A stretch of 26,083 bases of DNA from Candidatus Bathyarchaeota archaeon (GCA_030602935.1 JAUVYU010000001.1:1-26083), one strand, 5' to 3'; positions 1-7,514 are shown, numbered from the stretch's first letter. Made by a program: numbers and translations. The notes: generated from the sequence alone by a model not told the origin.

Positions 1-2
1 CA

Positions 3-674
3 AACGGGAGACTCATCTTTGGGATCGGCGCAGGATGGCACGAAGGAGAGTTCAAAGCGTTCATGGGAAGGTATCCGCCGGCGAAAGAACGTCTACAAGG
101 TCTGGAGGAGTCGGTGGAGATATGCCAGAGGATGTTCAAGGAGGAGATATCCAGCTACAAGGGGAAACTGTATCAAGTTGAGAACGTGCTCAACTCTCCT
201 CCTCCCATACAGAAACACATTCCCATTATGATTGGGGGTGGAGGGGAGAGGCGGACGTTGAAGATTGTTGCCAAGCATGGTGATATCAGCCATTTCTTCC
301 CTTGGGGAGGAGTTGAGTATGTTGAGACGAAGCTGGCAGCGCTTCAGCGTCATTGTAAGGCTGTTGGGAGAGACTTCGAGGAAATCAGGAAAGGTGTGGG
401 TTTCGTCATTATGTTAGGGAGCAGTGAAGACGAGATAGAGGGTAAAATGAAGAAGATGGCTGAAATAATGGGTTTGTCAATGGAGGATGCTATGGAGGCG
501 ATTAGGAATTATAGGGCGCATGTCATGATCAGTGGCTCAGTGGATGATGTTGCCAAGGAACTGAGTAACTACAGAGACTTGGGGCTGGGATTGTATACTT
601 TTAGTGTTTTGCCTTCTCCAACTGATGAAGATATTCATTTACTGTATGATGAAGTGATGCCTGTTCTGTGCTGA
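3..674 (+). CDS. LLM-class (luciferase-like) flavin/F420-dependent oxidoreductase, 5' end missing
   Basis: The reading frame is already open at the left edge, so the N-terminal part lies outside the window. The visible part starts with a GAGWHEGEF segment, followed by an ERLQGLEESVEIC helix, a PIMIGGGGERRTLKIVAKHGD strand-turn-helix and a C-terminal SVDDVAKELSNYRDLGLGLYTF segment. These are characteristic of the bacterial luciferase-like TIM-barrel family that binds F420 or FMN and oxidises or reduces small organic substrates in the cytoplasm. The GGGGERRT loop is the usual phosphate-binding part of the cofactor site. The substrate cannot be told from sequence. An in-frame ATG at 63 is internal, because conserved sequence continues upstream of it. 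The 3' part is AT-richer than the following adenosine deaminase gene. The next gene is convergent. Confidence 0.85.
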   Translation, partial: NGRLIFGIGAGWHEGEFKAFMGRYPPAKERLQGLEESVEICQRMFKEEISSYKGKLYQVENVLNSPPPIQKHIPIMIGGGGERRTLKIVAKHGDISHFFPWGGVEYVETKLAALQRHCKAVGRDFEEIRKGVGFVIMLGSSEDEIEGKMKKMAEIMGLSMEDAMEAIRNYRAHVMISGSVDDVAKELSNYRDLGLGLYTFSVLPSPTDEDIHLLYDEVMPVLC

Positions 675-735
675 CCCCAGAATGCACGCACCTACTAGAT
701 GACGATCTTACTACTGATCCGGCACGGGCTTCCAA

Positions 736-1971
736 TCAATACGTGAGCGTCCCATATGGCTTCAGCTTAATCCCATGGCGAGAGAGCACCTCGTCACGAA
801 AGTCAATCACCCGCCGCACGTAGCCCCTCTTCTCAAGATACGGCCCAGGGTAGAATGAACGCTTGAAGCCATAGATCAGGAGGTCGCCTATCTCCTTCGG
901 CCCCAGGTCGAAGGCCTGCACCGCCAGCTCCACCTCCCGGCTCACAGTGGTACGCGACATAAGACGGTTATCCGTGCAGAGCGTCACCGAGAGACGGTTC
1001 TCCAGCATCTTCTTGAACGGATGGTCCTGGATCGACTTGAAGCTAGGCGTCGTCTGGAGGTTCGACGTGAGGCATACCTCCAACGTGATGCGCCTGTCGG
1101 CGATGTACTGCACGAGCTGATCCACGTATCTGTCCCTGTCGCCGATCTTGGGATCCCTGATCTGGTCAGTGTTGAACATCCAGGTCCCATGCCCGATACG
1201 GTCAGCATGACACTCCGTTATCGCCTGGAAGATGGACTCAGGACCATAGTCCTCCCCCGCATGGACAGTCTTCCCGAGGAAGGCCTCATGGGCCAGCTGA
1301 TACGCCTCAGCGTGATCCTCCGCCGGGTAGCCATGCTCCTGCCCAGCCAGGTCGATCCCCACAACGGGGAGACCCAGCTCGTCACGCGCCCGTATACTCG
1401 CGCGCACCAGGGACTCGCTGGCGAGGCCAAATATCCTGTCTTCGGGGAGGTCGAAAGACTCGTACATCTCCGCAAAGGTGTGAGAGAAGGAGGGCGAAAA
1501 GTAGCGCATGGCGCAGACGATTATCCCCGCCTGGAAGGGAGGCTCCACCCCGTCCCGGATCTCCGGACGACCGTTGAACTCCCCCTTGGCTCGCTCCATC
1601 CCCTTCGAGACAGCGGAGAGCGTAGACGACACCGTGAGCCCCTCACTCGCATGCAGCTGAGGCGAGAAACGGATCTCGACGTACCGGACCCCCTCCCCCT
1701 GACAGTCGAGGCACAGCTCGTACGCTGCGCGCTCAAGCGCCTTCGAGTCCTGGAGGACAGCAGTCGTATACTCGAACCCTCGGAGATACTCCTCGAGGTT
1801 CCTGTAACGCTCCTTGAAGATCGCCTTCCTCAGACCCTCCTTCGTATCCGCAGGGAGCTTCACCCCCCGCTCCTCCGCCATCTCGATGAGGGACTCCTCC
1901 CGGAGCGACCCCCCCAGATGGACATGGAGGTCGCTCTTAGGGAGCTCACGGATAAGTTCACGCGTAGACAT
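736..1971 (-). CDS. Adenosine deaminase family protein
   Basis: Metal-dependent deaminase of the adenosine/AMP deaminase family, converting adenosine (or a related aminopurine) to inosine plus ammonia for purine salvage. Visible signatures, counted from the longest start: HVHLGG with the two N-terminal metal histidines (about 23 and 25), HAGEDYG (244-250) with the third His and the proton-transfer Glu, RIGHGT (265-269), LEVCLTSNLQT (304-314), and CTDNRLMS (339-346) with the metal Asp. The last motif reads TDN instead of the more common TDD, a variant I recall from other ADA-like enzymes. The protein is longer than the typical 330-350 residues, with extra sequence around residues 130-190. The ATG at 1971 is preferred over the one at 1992 because a GGTGG-like ribosome site precedes it and MSTRELIRELPKSDLHVH matches the family start. 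Substrate specificity is not proven. Confidence 0.88.
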   Translation of the reverse strand: MSTRELIRELPKSDLHVHLGGSLREESLIEMAEERGVKLPADTKEGLRKAIFKERYRNLEEYLRGFEYTTAVLQDSKALERAAYELCLDCQGEGVRYVEIRFSPQLHASEGLTVSSTLSAVSKGMERAKGEFNGRPEIRDGVEPPFQAGIIVCAMRYFSPSFSHTFAEMYESFDLPEDRIFGLASESLVRASIRARDELGLPVVGIDLAGQEHGYPAEDHAEAYQLAHEAFLGKTVHAGEDYGPESIFQAITECHADRIGHGTWMFNTDQIRDPKIGDRDRYVDQLVQYIADRRITLEVCLTSNLQTTPSFKSIQDHPFKKMLENRLSVTLCTDNRLMSRTTVSREVELAVQAFDLGPKEIGDLLIYGFKRSFYPGPYLEKRGYVRRVIDFRDEVLSRHGIKLKPYGTLTY

Positions 1972-2030
1972 ATGACGCCACCTTCCACCCATATCGGTGA
2001 AATCTGTGTTACCTCGCGGAAGGTCTCAAG

Positions 2031-2040
2031 AATATTTAAA
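2031..2040 (-). promoter_or_regulatory. TATA box for the adenosine deaminase gene
   Basis: On the minus strand this reads TTTAAATATT. Transcription would begin about 25 bases downstream, near 2010, leaving a leader of about 40 bases to the ATG at 1971. Confidence 0.5.
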
Positions 2041-2070
2041 CAGTTATAACGCGTCTCCGGCGGGGCTGGG

Positions 2071-2373
2071 TCACCAGCGGCTCATCAGTATCTCGTCGAG
2101 CTCCAGGAGCGGCTTCGCCCCCCTGAAGTATCCGATGACGTTATCCCCCTTCCTAGTGAGCTCGTAGCGTCTGCTCGTCCTCCTGTCCCGCCTCTTCTCC
2201 TCACTCGTGAGGATATCCGCAACCAATCCCTGGGAGACCATGTTCTCAAGGACCCGCTTCAGGGGCTTCCACGAGAGGTTGGCCTCATACATAATATTGG
2301 TGGGCTTCTGCGTCCCATCCTTGATCACGCTGAGGACATCAAGGTAGATCTGGAGCTTCGATCTACGGGCCAT
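2071..2373 (-). CDS. Archaeal winged-helix DNA-binding protein
   Basis: A 100-residue protein with a single winged-helix fold. It has an N-terminal basic start (MARRSKLQIYLDVLSVI), a helix pair (TNIMYEANLSWKPLKRVLENMVSQGLV), a charged wing (residues about 58-72, rich in Arg/Lys/Glu) and a C-terminal YELTRKGDNVIGYFRGAKPL strand and helix. This resembles the small archaeal HTH_45-type regulators, which probably bind DNA as dimers. The target is unknown. It sits between adenosine deaminase and an M24 peptidase on the same strand but has its own TATA box, so it may be a single transcription unit. The ATG lies 3 or so bases from the expected transcription start, so the mRNA is probably leaderless. 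Confidence 0.82.
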   Translation of the reverse strand: MARRSKLQIYLDVLSVIKDGTQKPTNIMYEANLSWKPLKRVLENMVSQGLVADILTSEEKRRDRRTSRRYELTRKGDNVIGYFRGAKPLLELDEILMSRW

Positions 2374-2396
2374 GGGAGGAAGAGATAACCCGCAAT

Positions 2397-2405
2397 GATA
2401 TTTAA
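2397..2405 (-). promoter_or_regulatory. TATA box for the winged-helix gene
   Basis: The minus strand reads TTAAATATC, centred about 28 bases upstream of the ATG at 2373. This is the spacing expected for a leaderless archaeal transcript. Confidence 0.6.
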
Positions 2406-2454
2406 CATGTTTTGTCCGAAAAAATGAGATAAAAGAAAGCAGCGGCTCTACAGG

Positions 2455-3756
2455 TCATATCAGGTGCAGCTTCGTCTGCCTCCCCGCTAGGAACCGCAGC
2501 TTACCCCCCGTGAACACCGCGTCCTCCTCCAGGGCCATCCGCACCTCCATGCCCCCCCACTCAGGGACTATAGACTTTACGTTGAGCTCGATGGAGTGGC
2601 AGGTGTCCTCGAAGAGCTCGTAGTCCCCCTTCCCGGGGACGCCCTCCTGGTGGTCCCAGAGGCCAATAGTCGGCCCCGCAGCGTGACCGTGGAACCCGAT
2701 GGGATGGGTGTAGATGCTGGCGTTCAGCCCCTCGGACTTGGCCTTCTCCAACGCCATCTTCAGGATCTCGTTCCCGGTCCTGCCCGCCGCCATCGCCTCG
2801 GCGTGGATGTCCTGCAGCCTGTTCCCCTCCGCCATGGCCTTCCTCAGCCCCTCAGGGGCATCGACCTCCCCCGGCTTAAGCACGTAAGCGTTCTCCTGAA
2901 CGTCGGTGCAGAGGCCCAGGTACTTGAAGCCTATGTCGCAGTGGAGCAGGTCGCCGTGCTTGATCACCTTCCTGCTCTTCTCGTCGCGGCGTCCAGGCAG
3001 ACCCGCCTCGATGTCTGGGGCCCGTATGCTCACGCTGGGCTGGAACCAGGCTATGAGGCCCAAGTCCCTGATCTTCTGCCTCATCCACCAGGCCACATCA
3101 TCCGACGTGGTCACCCCGGGGGTGATCACCCGGGTCGAGAAGGCCTCGGCGATGATGGCGTGATCGATCTCCACGAGGGTCTCGTAGACCGCGATCTCCC
3201 CGGGTATCCTCCGCTCCAGCCAGCCCACCGCAAGCCTCTCGGCGCCCCTCACCCGGACCATGTACTCCTCCCCCAGCGCCTCCTCCAGGAGCAGGTACTC
3301 GCCGTGGGTGAGGCCGTCACCGTAGTTGGTGGTCTCGGAGACGTTCACCCCTATGACCTTCGGGTCCCGCTCCCTGACGATCCTCCCGAGGCACTCGTAC
3401 TGCCCCTCCTCGTCCGGGTTCCAGACCCCCTCGTAGAAGCCCTTGAAGCCCATCTTGTAGACCATCAGCCTCTCGAGGCTCCCGTCATCCTTCTTGTGGA
3501 ACAGCAGGATGGTGCGCCGCCTGGCATAGAGGGCAGGCTCCGGCACAAGGCTGAAGTAGACGGGGTCCTCGTTCGCCTCCCTCGCCACGATTATCCACAT
3601 GTCGAAGCCCTCCCGCTCCATGATCTCCGGGAGCACCGTCTCCAGCCGCTCCTTCAGCCAGGCGTTCTGGACCTCAGCCCTCTGCCTCAACAGCAGGATC
3701 TTGCCCTTGTAATCATCCGCAGAGACGACCCCTGAGGGCTTGATGTAGTCAACCAT
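2455..3756 (-). CDS. M24 family metallopeptidase (Xaa-Pro aminopeptidase-like)
   Basis: A 433-residue two-domain protein. The N-terminal creatinase/prolidase-like domain (about 20-180) carries DMWIIVAREANEDPVYF. The C-terminal pita-bread catalytic domain (about 185-425) carries the five metal ligands of family M24: Asp in LLHCDIGF (274), Asp in CTDVQENAYV (285), His in the HPIGFHGHAAGP stretch (about 356-358), Glu in HSIELNV (390) and Glu in ALEEDAVFTGG (about 411). Such enzymes remove N-terminal residues next to proline or cleave Xaa-Pro dipeptides in the cytoplasm with two Mn or Co ions. The exact substrate (aminopeptidase P, prolidase or a creatinase-like role) is not decided by the sequence. 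The gene is divergent from the GH3-like gene. A weak TATA-like element (ATTAAG on the minus strand) lies around 3795-3803. Confidence 0.87.
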   Translation of the reverse strand: MVDYIKPSGVVSADDYKGKILLLRQRAEVQNAWLKERLETVLPEIMEREGFDMWIIVAREANEDPVYFSLVPEPALYARRRTILLFHKKDDGSLERLMVYKMGFKGFYEGVWNPDEEGQYECLGRIVRERDPKVIGVNVSETTNYGDGLTHGEYLLLEEALGEEYMVRVRGAERLAVGWLERRIPGEIAVYETLVEIDHAIIAEAFSTRVITPGVTTSDDVAWWMRQKIRDLGLIAWFQPSVSIRAPDIEAGLPGRRDEKSRKVIKHGDLLHCDIGFKYLGLCTDVQENAYVLKPGEVDAPEGLRKAMAEGNRLQDIHAEAMAAGRTGNEILKMALEKAKSEGLNASIYTHPIGFHGHAAGPTIGLWDHQEGVPGKGDYELFEDTCHSIELNVKSIVPEWGGMEVRMALEEDAVFTGGKLRFLAGRQTKLHLI

Positions 3757-3860
3757 CTCAAAACCACCAATGAACCATCGTATGACCGCATCCCAACTTA
3801 ATGCCTTCGATAAGATAGGGGCAACACCTTTTCAAGCCGAGGCGAATACCGATAACGGAC

Positions 3861-4985
3861 ATGCCCCGACTCGAACACGAGAGCACAAATCCCCTTCTAA
3901 TCCCATGGTACAGAGGATTAGAGGACCCGGAGGAAGCGCAGCTCCAGACCCTCAACGAGCTGCTGAAGGGCTACGCGAAGACAGTCTACGGCAGGGAGCA
4001 CGGCGCTGGCTCGATAGGTGGCCTTGACGAGTACAGGGAGCGGTTCCCCAGGCTGGGCTACCCGGAGCTCAAGACGCTCCTGGAGCCGGTTAAGAGGGGT
4101 GATCACGCCTCCTTTCTCCCGGAGCCCCCCGAGACCTGGGTGATGATCCGAGGGACGACGGGGACCTCCAAGATACTCCCCGCGACTAGGACCCACCTGC
4201 AGCAGATACTGAGCTGCGGGGCGAGGGCCCTCATCAACTACGTCGATAGGAGGGGCAACACCCCCTTGGGGAAGATACTCAACCTCAGCATGCCCTCCAG
4301 GGTCGCAACCATACAGGTCGAGGACGGGGAGCTCCAATACGGGTACAGCTCGGGCACCTACTCCCGGATCTTCCCCTCCCTGGGGGACTCCATCCTCATC
4401 CCAGGGCAGGCGGAGATCGACAGCCTTGAGACAGGGATGACGAGGGGGAACTGGGACAAGCGGTTCGAGCTGATCTACCGTCGAGCCCTCGACGAGGACG
4501 TATCGGCTGCCATAGGCGTCGCGCCCGTGATCCTCTCCTTCGCGAGGTACCTCAAGAGGGAGCACGGGAAGAGGCCGGCCGACCTTTGGGACATGGACGC
4601 GGTCATCTGCACCAGCGTCAGGAAGATCCAGACCAGGTACGCCCCCCTCTTCAGGAAGCACTATGGGGGCGTCTCGACGGTGGAGATGTACAGCGCCACA
4701 GAGGGGGTCTTCGCCCAGCAGCTCGATGACCTCCCCTACGTCTCCCCCAACTACGACGCGTATCTTTTCGAGGTTGAGACCGGCAGTGGCACTCGGATGC
4801 TTCATGAGCTCAGGAGGGGCGAGTGGGGGAGGCTCATAGTCTCGACATGCATGTTCCCCCGGTACGATATAGGGGACATGATTGAGGCCATGGGGAAGAA
4901 CTACTTCAGGGTCTTCGGCAGGGCCAGGTTCGCCCATGTCCTAGAGCACAGGCTCTACAGGCTCCTGTTCCGATGGTTTCTCTAG
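3861..4985 (+). CDS. GH3-like acyl-adenylate-forming enzyme, short form
   Basis: Related to the plant-named GH3 auxin-responsive family, which activates carboxylic acids with ATP and transfers the acyl group to an amino acid or other acceptor. Visible adenylation motifs are a Ser/Thr/Gly-rich ATP loop (IRGTTGTSKILPAT, about 98-111), the MYSATEG motif (about 278-284) and YDIGDM (about 336-341), whose Asp should contact the ribose. The protein stops at residue 374 with LEHRLYRLLFRWFL. Usual GH3 proteins have 500-600 residues with a mobile C-terminal subdomain that finishes the acyl transfer, and that part is missing here. No continuation was seen in the other frames after 4985. It is therefore either a compact archaeal form or truncated. 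In prokaryotes these proteins are mostly uncharacterised, so the substrate is unknown. Confidence 0.75.
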   Translation: MPRLEHESTNPLLIPWYRGLEDPEEAQLQTLNELLKGYAKTVYGREHGAGSIGGLDEYRERFPRLGYPELKTLLEPVKRGDHASFLPEPPETWVMIRGTTGTSKILPATRTHLQQILSCGARALINYVDRRGNTPLGKILNLSMPSRVATIQVEDGELQYGYSSGTYSRIFPSLGDSILIPGQAEIDSLETGMTRGNWDKRFELIYRRALDEDVSAAIGVAPVILSFARYLKREHGKRPADLWDMDAVICTSVRKIQTRYAPLFRKHYGGVSTVEMYSATEGVFAQQLDDLPYVSPNYDAYLFEVETGSGTRMLHELRRGEWGRLIVSTCMFPRYDIGDMIEAMGKNYFRVFGRARFAHVLEHRLYRLLFRWFL

Positions 4986-5045
4986 AGTAGTAAGGGAGTT
5001 TCTCCGTTCAGTCACACCATGATGTAGAACTGCGCTACATACACA

Positions 5046-5057
5046 TCGATATATCGA
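5046..5057 (+). promoter_or_regulatory. TATA box inside a 12-base palindrome, pilin promoter
   Basis: TCGATATATCGA is a perfect palindrome containing the TATA-like core, 33-44 bases upstream of the pilin ATG at 5090. It could be both the core promoter and a repressor site. Confidence 0.45.
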
Positions 5058-5089
5058 CTTTGTGGGATGCTTCTCCGGGGATACGAAAC

Positions 5090-5641
5090 ATGGTTAGAAG
5101 TATTAAACAGAGAGCCCTAAGCGAGGTCGTGTCAACACTCATACTGCTCGTCGTAGCGGTATTGCTGGCAGCCGTAGCCACATACTACGCAACAAACATC
5201 ACAATGACGAGGACCCAGAACGAGGAGGTCTCGTTCAGCAAGGCCCACATCTGGGTTAACAGCACCGGCGCAGTCGGCGCCTTCAAGCTGTCGAACCTGG
5301 GCGGGAAGGACATTCTCATCGACAAGATCGCCGTCAGAGGCGTCGAGGAGGCGTGGGCAGACGTGTTCTACTTCAGGGTGCCCTCAGGATCCTCAGTGGA
5401 TGAGGACCTGAACGTCACAAGCTACGCCAACCTAGCAGGAAGCCCGACGATCGATGGTCGCGTATACACCGCTGCCTCAGCGGACCTGCCACTACCGAGC
5501 GGCGCCGAGCTCCTCGTGTACATAGCCGGCCCAGACAACGTTCAGCTTGACGACATAGGCACCGCGATAAGTATATCGGTGTACACGAACAACGCCAACT
5601 TCATTACCGAAGTGAACGTGGAGTCCGCGACAACGAATTAA
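5090..5641 (+). CDS. Archaeal type IV pilin-like protein with class III signal peptide
   Basis: The start is set at the ATG that gives MVRSIKQRALSEVVSTLILL; an in-frame TTG at 5060 would add ten residues of no obvious use. A short basic leader ends in QRA followed by LSEVVSTLILLVVAVLLAAVATYYA, the class III signal pattern cut by an archaeal prepilin peptidase (PibD/EppA type) before the hydrophobic stretch. Mature subunits then assemble through that helix into a pilus or related surface filament. Residues about 45-183 form a beta-rich outer domain with Asn-X-Ser/Thr sites (for example NST and NVT) that could be N-glycosylated. No prepilin peptidase, assembly ATPase or membrane platform gene lies nearby, so it is an orphan pilin here. 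A hairpin with a T-rich tail follows. Confidence 0.85.
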   Translation: MVRSIKQRALSEVVSTLILLVVAVLLAAVATYYATNITMTRTQNEEVSFSKAHIWVNSTGAVGAFKLSNLGGKDILIDKIAVRGVEEAWADVFYFRVPSGSSVDEDLNVTSYANLAGSPTIDGRVYTAASADLPLPSGAELLVYIAGPDNVQLDDIGTAISISVYTNNANFITEVNVESATTN

Positions 5642-5675
5642 GGCTGATCTGTAAAGAAGAACTTAGGTACCACGG

Positions 5676-5700
5676 GGACCTCTCGAGGTCCATTTTCTCT
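5676..5700 (+). terminator. Hairpin plus T-rich tail after the pilin gene
   Basis: GGACCT and AGGTCC form a perfect six-base-pair stem around a CTCG loop, followed by ATTTTCTCT. It starts about 35 bases after the pilin stop codon. Archaeal termination mostly depends on the T tract, so the stem may be incidental. Confidence 0.45.
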
Positions 5701-5766
5701 ATATCCATAGATCCCAGTTTTTATTGTGTAATCCAGTCGATTTTTACGTGTGTTTTGGGTTCACGA

Positions 5767-5789
5767 GTGGACCGGAAGGTGTTTGAACC
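5767..5789 (-). repeat. Degenerate copy of the tRNA-Ala 3' end, possible attachment-site remnant
   Basis: This stretch matches 7354-7376, the acceptor 3' strand, T stem and T loop of the tRNA-Ala gene, at 18 of 23 aligned bases without gaps, in the same orientation. The matching cores are GTGGACCGG and TTGAACC. The rest of the 5642-5907 gap holds the pilin terminator, AT-rich sequence and no gene that I can support. Confidence 0.4.
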
Positions 5790-5907
5790 TATTAATGGGT
5801 AAATATGTTCTGGGAGTACGCGTATATACAGCGCTGGCGCTCATAACGGCTTAAGATTTGTGGGGAGTGTAGCTGGCCCTGGAGCAAAGGCGCGCGCACT
5901 CGTTAAC

Positions 5908-6792
5908 TTAGCCAATTGTCTCAATTGGCTGCCATTTCCACTTCTCACCCTTCTGGACTACGTGACCCAAGCCTGGAAAAGGAAAGTGAAAGGCATGCAC
6001 CAAGGCCTTCTCAACCGCAGCCCTACTAAGAAGCCGACGCCTAGTGGCTACGACCTGTTCGTGAACGAGGTCGACAGACGCACACCAGCCCGGCTGCTCC
6101 ACATGAATCGGATGGAGAACCACATCTGATACGACAAGCAGTTGGTCGTTCCCCGATGAGATAGCGAGCGCCATGTGACCGGGAGTGTGACCCTGCGCTT
6201 CAATGGATCGGATACCGGGCACGATCTCCATTTCATAGTCAACGAGGTCTAGCTGATGTCTGATGGGCGGAATGTTTTTACGTGCGAACATGAGGAGGAC
6301 TTCTTTGACGTGTTCATCAAGCATTATTTCTGCCTGCTCTGATGTCCAGAAATCCCACTCGCCCTTCCCCATGAAGAAGCGGGCGTTGGGAAAAACTGGT
6401 CTGCCTTCATCATCGGTGTTCCCGCCGATATGGTCTGGATGACCGTGCGTGATGATGACGGTGTCAATATCTTCGGGCGTAATCCCCTCAGCCTGCAGGC
6501 TCTGAAGAAGTTTTCCGGTGTTTTGGTCTAGGCCGCCTGAACCCGTATCTACTAGTACCAGATGTTTACCTGTGTTGACAACCAGACAGATGTATGGGCT
6601 AACCCATTCCACCCATTGTTCTGGTTGAATGTCGTGTTCGCGAAGCGCTTGCTCAAGATGTTCTCTTGGCGCGTTGGCAAATAGAAAGGTGGCGGGTGGT
6701 GGAAAGGTTGGGGGTGCGTACGTGTGGGTGCCGTCGCTGACAGCTATGCATTCGAAAGTTCCTACTTTGAACCGATACCTGCCAGTGCTCAT
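5908..6792 (-). CDS. MBL-fold metallo-hydrolase
   Basis: Metallo-beta-lactamase-fold enzyme of 294 residues. Metal ligands are visible in THGHPDHIGG (His 116, His 118, Asp 120, His 121), QGHTPGHMALA (His near 202-206), VVSDVVLHP (Asp 223) and the C-terminal HAFHFPFPGLGHV (about 267-277). This pattern fits the quorum-quenching lactonase-like or alkyl-sulfatase-like branches of the superfamily, but the substrate is not identifiable. The ATG at 6792 is chosen over one at 6816, since MSTGRYRFKVGTFECIAVSDG is the usual family start. The gene lies 66 bases downstream of the small alpha/beta-barrel gene and is probably cotranscribed with it. Both are AT-richer than most neighbours and occur next to a tRNA gene, so transfer is possible. 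The last codons and stop form a 9-bp inverted repeat at 5910-5930. Confidence 0.87.
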   Translation of the reverse strand: MSTGRYRFKVGTFECIAVSDGTHTYAPPTFPPPATFLFANAPREHLEQALREHDIQPEQWVEWVSPYICLVVNTGKHLVLVDTGSGGLDQNTGKLLQSLQAEGITPEDIDTVIITHGHPDHIGGNTDDEGRPVFPNARFFMGKGEWDFWTSEQAEIMLDEHVKEVLLMFARKNIPPIRHQLDLVDYEMEIVPGIRSIEAQGHTPGHMALAISSGNDQLLVVSDVVLHPIHVEQPGWCASVDLVHEQVVATRRRLLSRAAVEKALVHAFHFPFPGLGHVVQKGEKWKWQPIETIG

Positions 6793-6858
6793 GGTTTGCA
6801 CGAAATGCGCCTTCAATATAAGCTTTTGCGCGCGCGTCCCAGTTATCTGGAATATCCC

Positions 6859-7179
6859 TTAGTTGGGTAGCGGCTCCCAGTCTGCGCGGGCGTTCCATAA
6901 GATGCGGATATCCAGGTTCTTGACGAGACGACCTAATTTTATCATTTTTCTCTGGTGCTCCTCATCGCTCCACAGTTTTGAGAACTCCTCCATGCTCTCA
7001 TACTCTTCGATCAAGACCATGTGTCCCGTACCATCGGACCAACCACCAGAATAGACCCTTTTGACTTCTAATGCTTCCCTGCGAGCGCGAAAAGGATATG
7101 TCCCTATGTAATCGAAGTATTTCTTTAGCCTATCCTCGTCCTTGAAGTTGTCCCATTCCATTATGACCAGTGTCTTCAC
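6859..7179 (-). CDS. Small hypothetical protein, probable dimeric alpha/beta-barrel (ferredoxin-like) fold
   Basis: A 106-residue protein beginning MKTLVIMEWDNFKDEDRLKKYFDYIG, with a middle strand GTGHMVLIEEYESMEEFSKLWSDEEHQRKM. This strand-helix-strand pattern, with a 'valve' helix around EEFSKLW, is that of small dimeric alpha/beta-barrel proteins such as antibiotic-biosynthesis-monooxygenase-like or NIPSNAP-like proteins. I recognise no specific family and no catalytic residues. It is the first gene of a likely two-gene unit with the MBL-fold hydrolase. AT-rich promoter-like sequence (minus strand CTATATATTATTTTCATTAT) lies at 7242-7263. Flanking direct repeats are listed separately. Confidence 0.65.
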   Translation of the reverse strand: MKTLVIMEWDNFKDEDRLKKYFDYIGTYPFRARREALEVKRVYSGGWSDGTGHMVLIEEYESMEEFSKLWSDEEHQRKMIKLGRLVKNLDIRILWNARADWEPLPN

Positions 7180-7220
7180 TTCGTAGCCTCTCTCTGTCTT
7201 CCCATGTCATTGATTTGGGC

Positions 7221-7313
7221 GCATCACCGCTTAACACTTACCATATAATGAAAATAATATATAGCGTAGTGCATCACAGCTTAAATGTTACGAGGGATGG
7301 CGCACATCACCGC
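7221..7313. repeat. Direct repeats around the AT-rich promoter region
   Basis: GCATCACCGCTTAA (7221-7234) and GCATCACAGCTTAA (7271-7284) differ at one of 14 bases and start exactly 50 bases apart. A partial third copy, CACATCACCGCT, is at 7302-7313. They flank the AT-rich promoter-like sequence of the small alpha/beta-barrel gene and could be operator sites. Confidence 0.4.
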
Positions 7314-7351
7314 TATTCTCGGTGCGCGCGCACCTTTATGGATATATAAAA

Positions 7352-7427
7352 TGGTGGACCGGGGGGGAATTGAACCCACGACCTCCTGGTTGCAAACCAG
7401 GCATTCATACCACTGAACTACCGGCCC
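7352..7427 (-). tRNA. tRNA-Ala (anticodon UGC), CCA encoded
   Basis: The minus strand folds as a complete cloverleaf. The acceptor is GGGCCGG paired with CCGGTCC, including a G3:U70 pair, the alanine identity element. The discriminator is A, followed by an encoded CCA at 7352-7354. The D arm is GTTC/GAAT, the anticodon stem is CCTGG/CCAGG with loop TTTGCAA, and the T loop is TTCAATT. The anticodon is TGC. The T stem has one T-C mismatch at its second pair. No intron is seen. Confidence 0.93.
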
Positions 7428-7506
7428 ATAGAGCCCCTTCCAAAAGCCCTTCCACCTATGGAGTACAGGAGCCCAATTTGAATCTAACGCTGCCCCCAAA
7501 CCGACA

Positions 7507-7514
7507 TATTAAAT
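7507..7514 (+). promoter_or_regulatory. TATA box for the HAD phosphatase gene
   Basis: TATTAAAT is centred about 33 bases before the ATG at 7544 and places the transcript start near 7536. This rules out the in-frame starts at 7322 and 7516. Confidence 0.55.

Noticed and set aside
1021..2049. Long open frame of 342 codons on the + strand
   Set aside because: It lies antisense to the adenosine deaminase gene, whose motifs are unmistakable; the protein is Leu/Arg/Pro-rich without any family signature, as expected for a GC-rich shadow frame.
2596..3735. Open frame of 379 codons on the + strand
   Set aside because: Antisense to the M24 peptidase; composition is dominated by Leu, Val, Pro and His with no motif.
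3918..4937. Open frame of 339 codons on the - strand
   Set aside because: Antisense to the GH3-like gene; no motif and a shadow-like composition.
5816..5860. TATA-like GTATATAC and AGCGCTGGCGCT inverted repeat suggesting a small RNA or gene start
   Set aside because: The only following open frame (5860-6129, +) is antisense to the MBL-hydrolase gene and has no coding signature.
7353..7427. tRNA-Cys (GCA) reading of the tRNA gene
   Set aside because: Shifting the anticodon loop by one base would give GCA, but the 5-bp stem CCTGG/CCAGG fixes a 7-base loop TTTGCAA with anticodon TGC, and G3:U70 plus A73 are alanine identity features.
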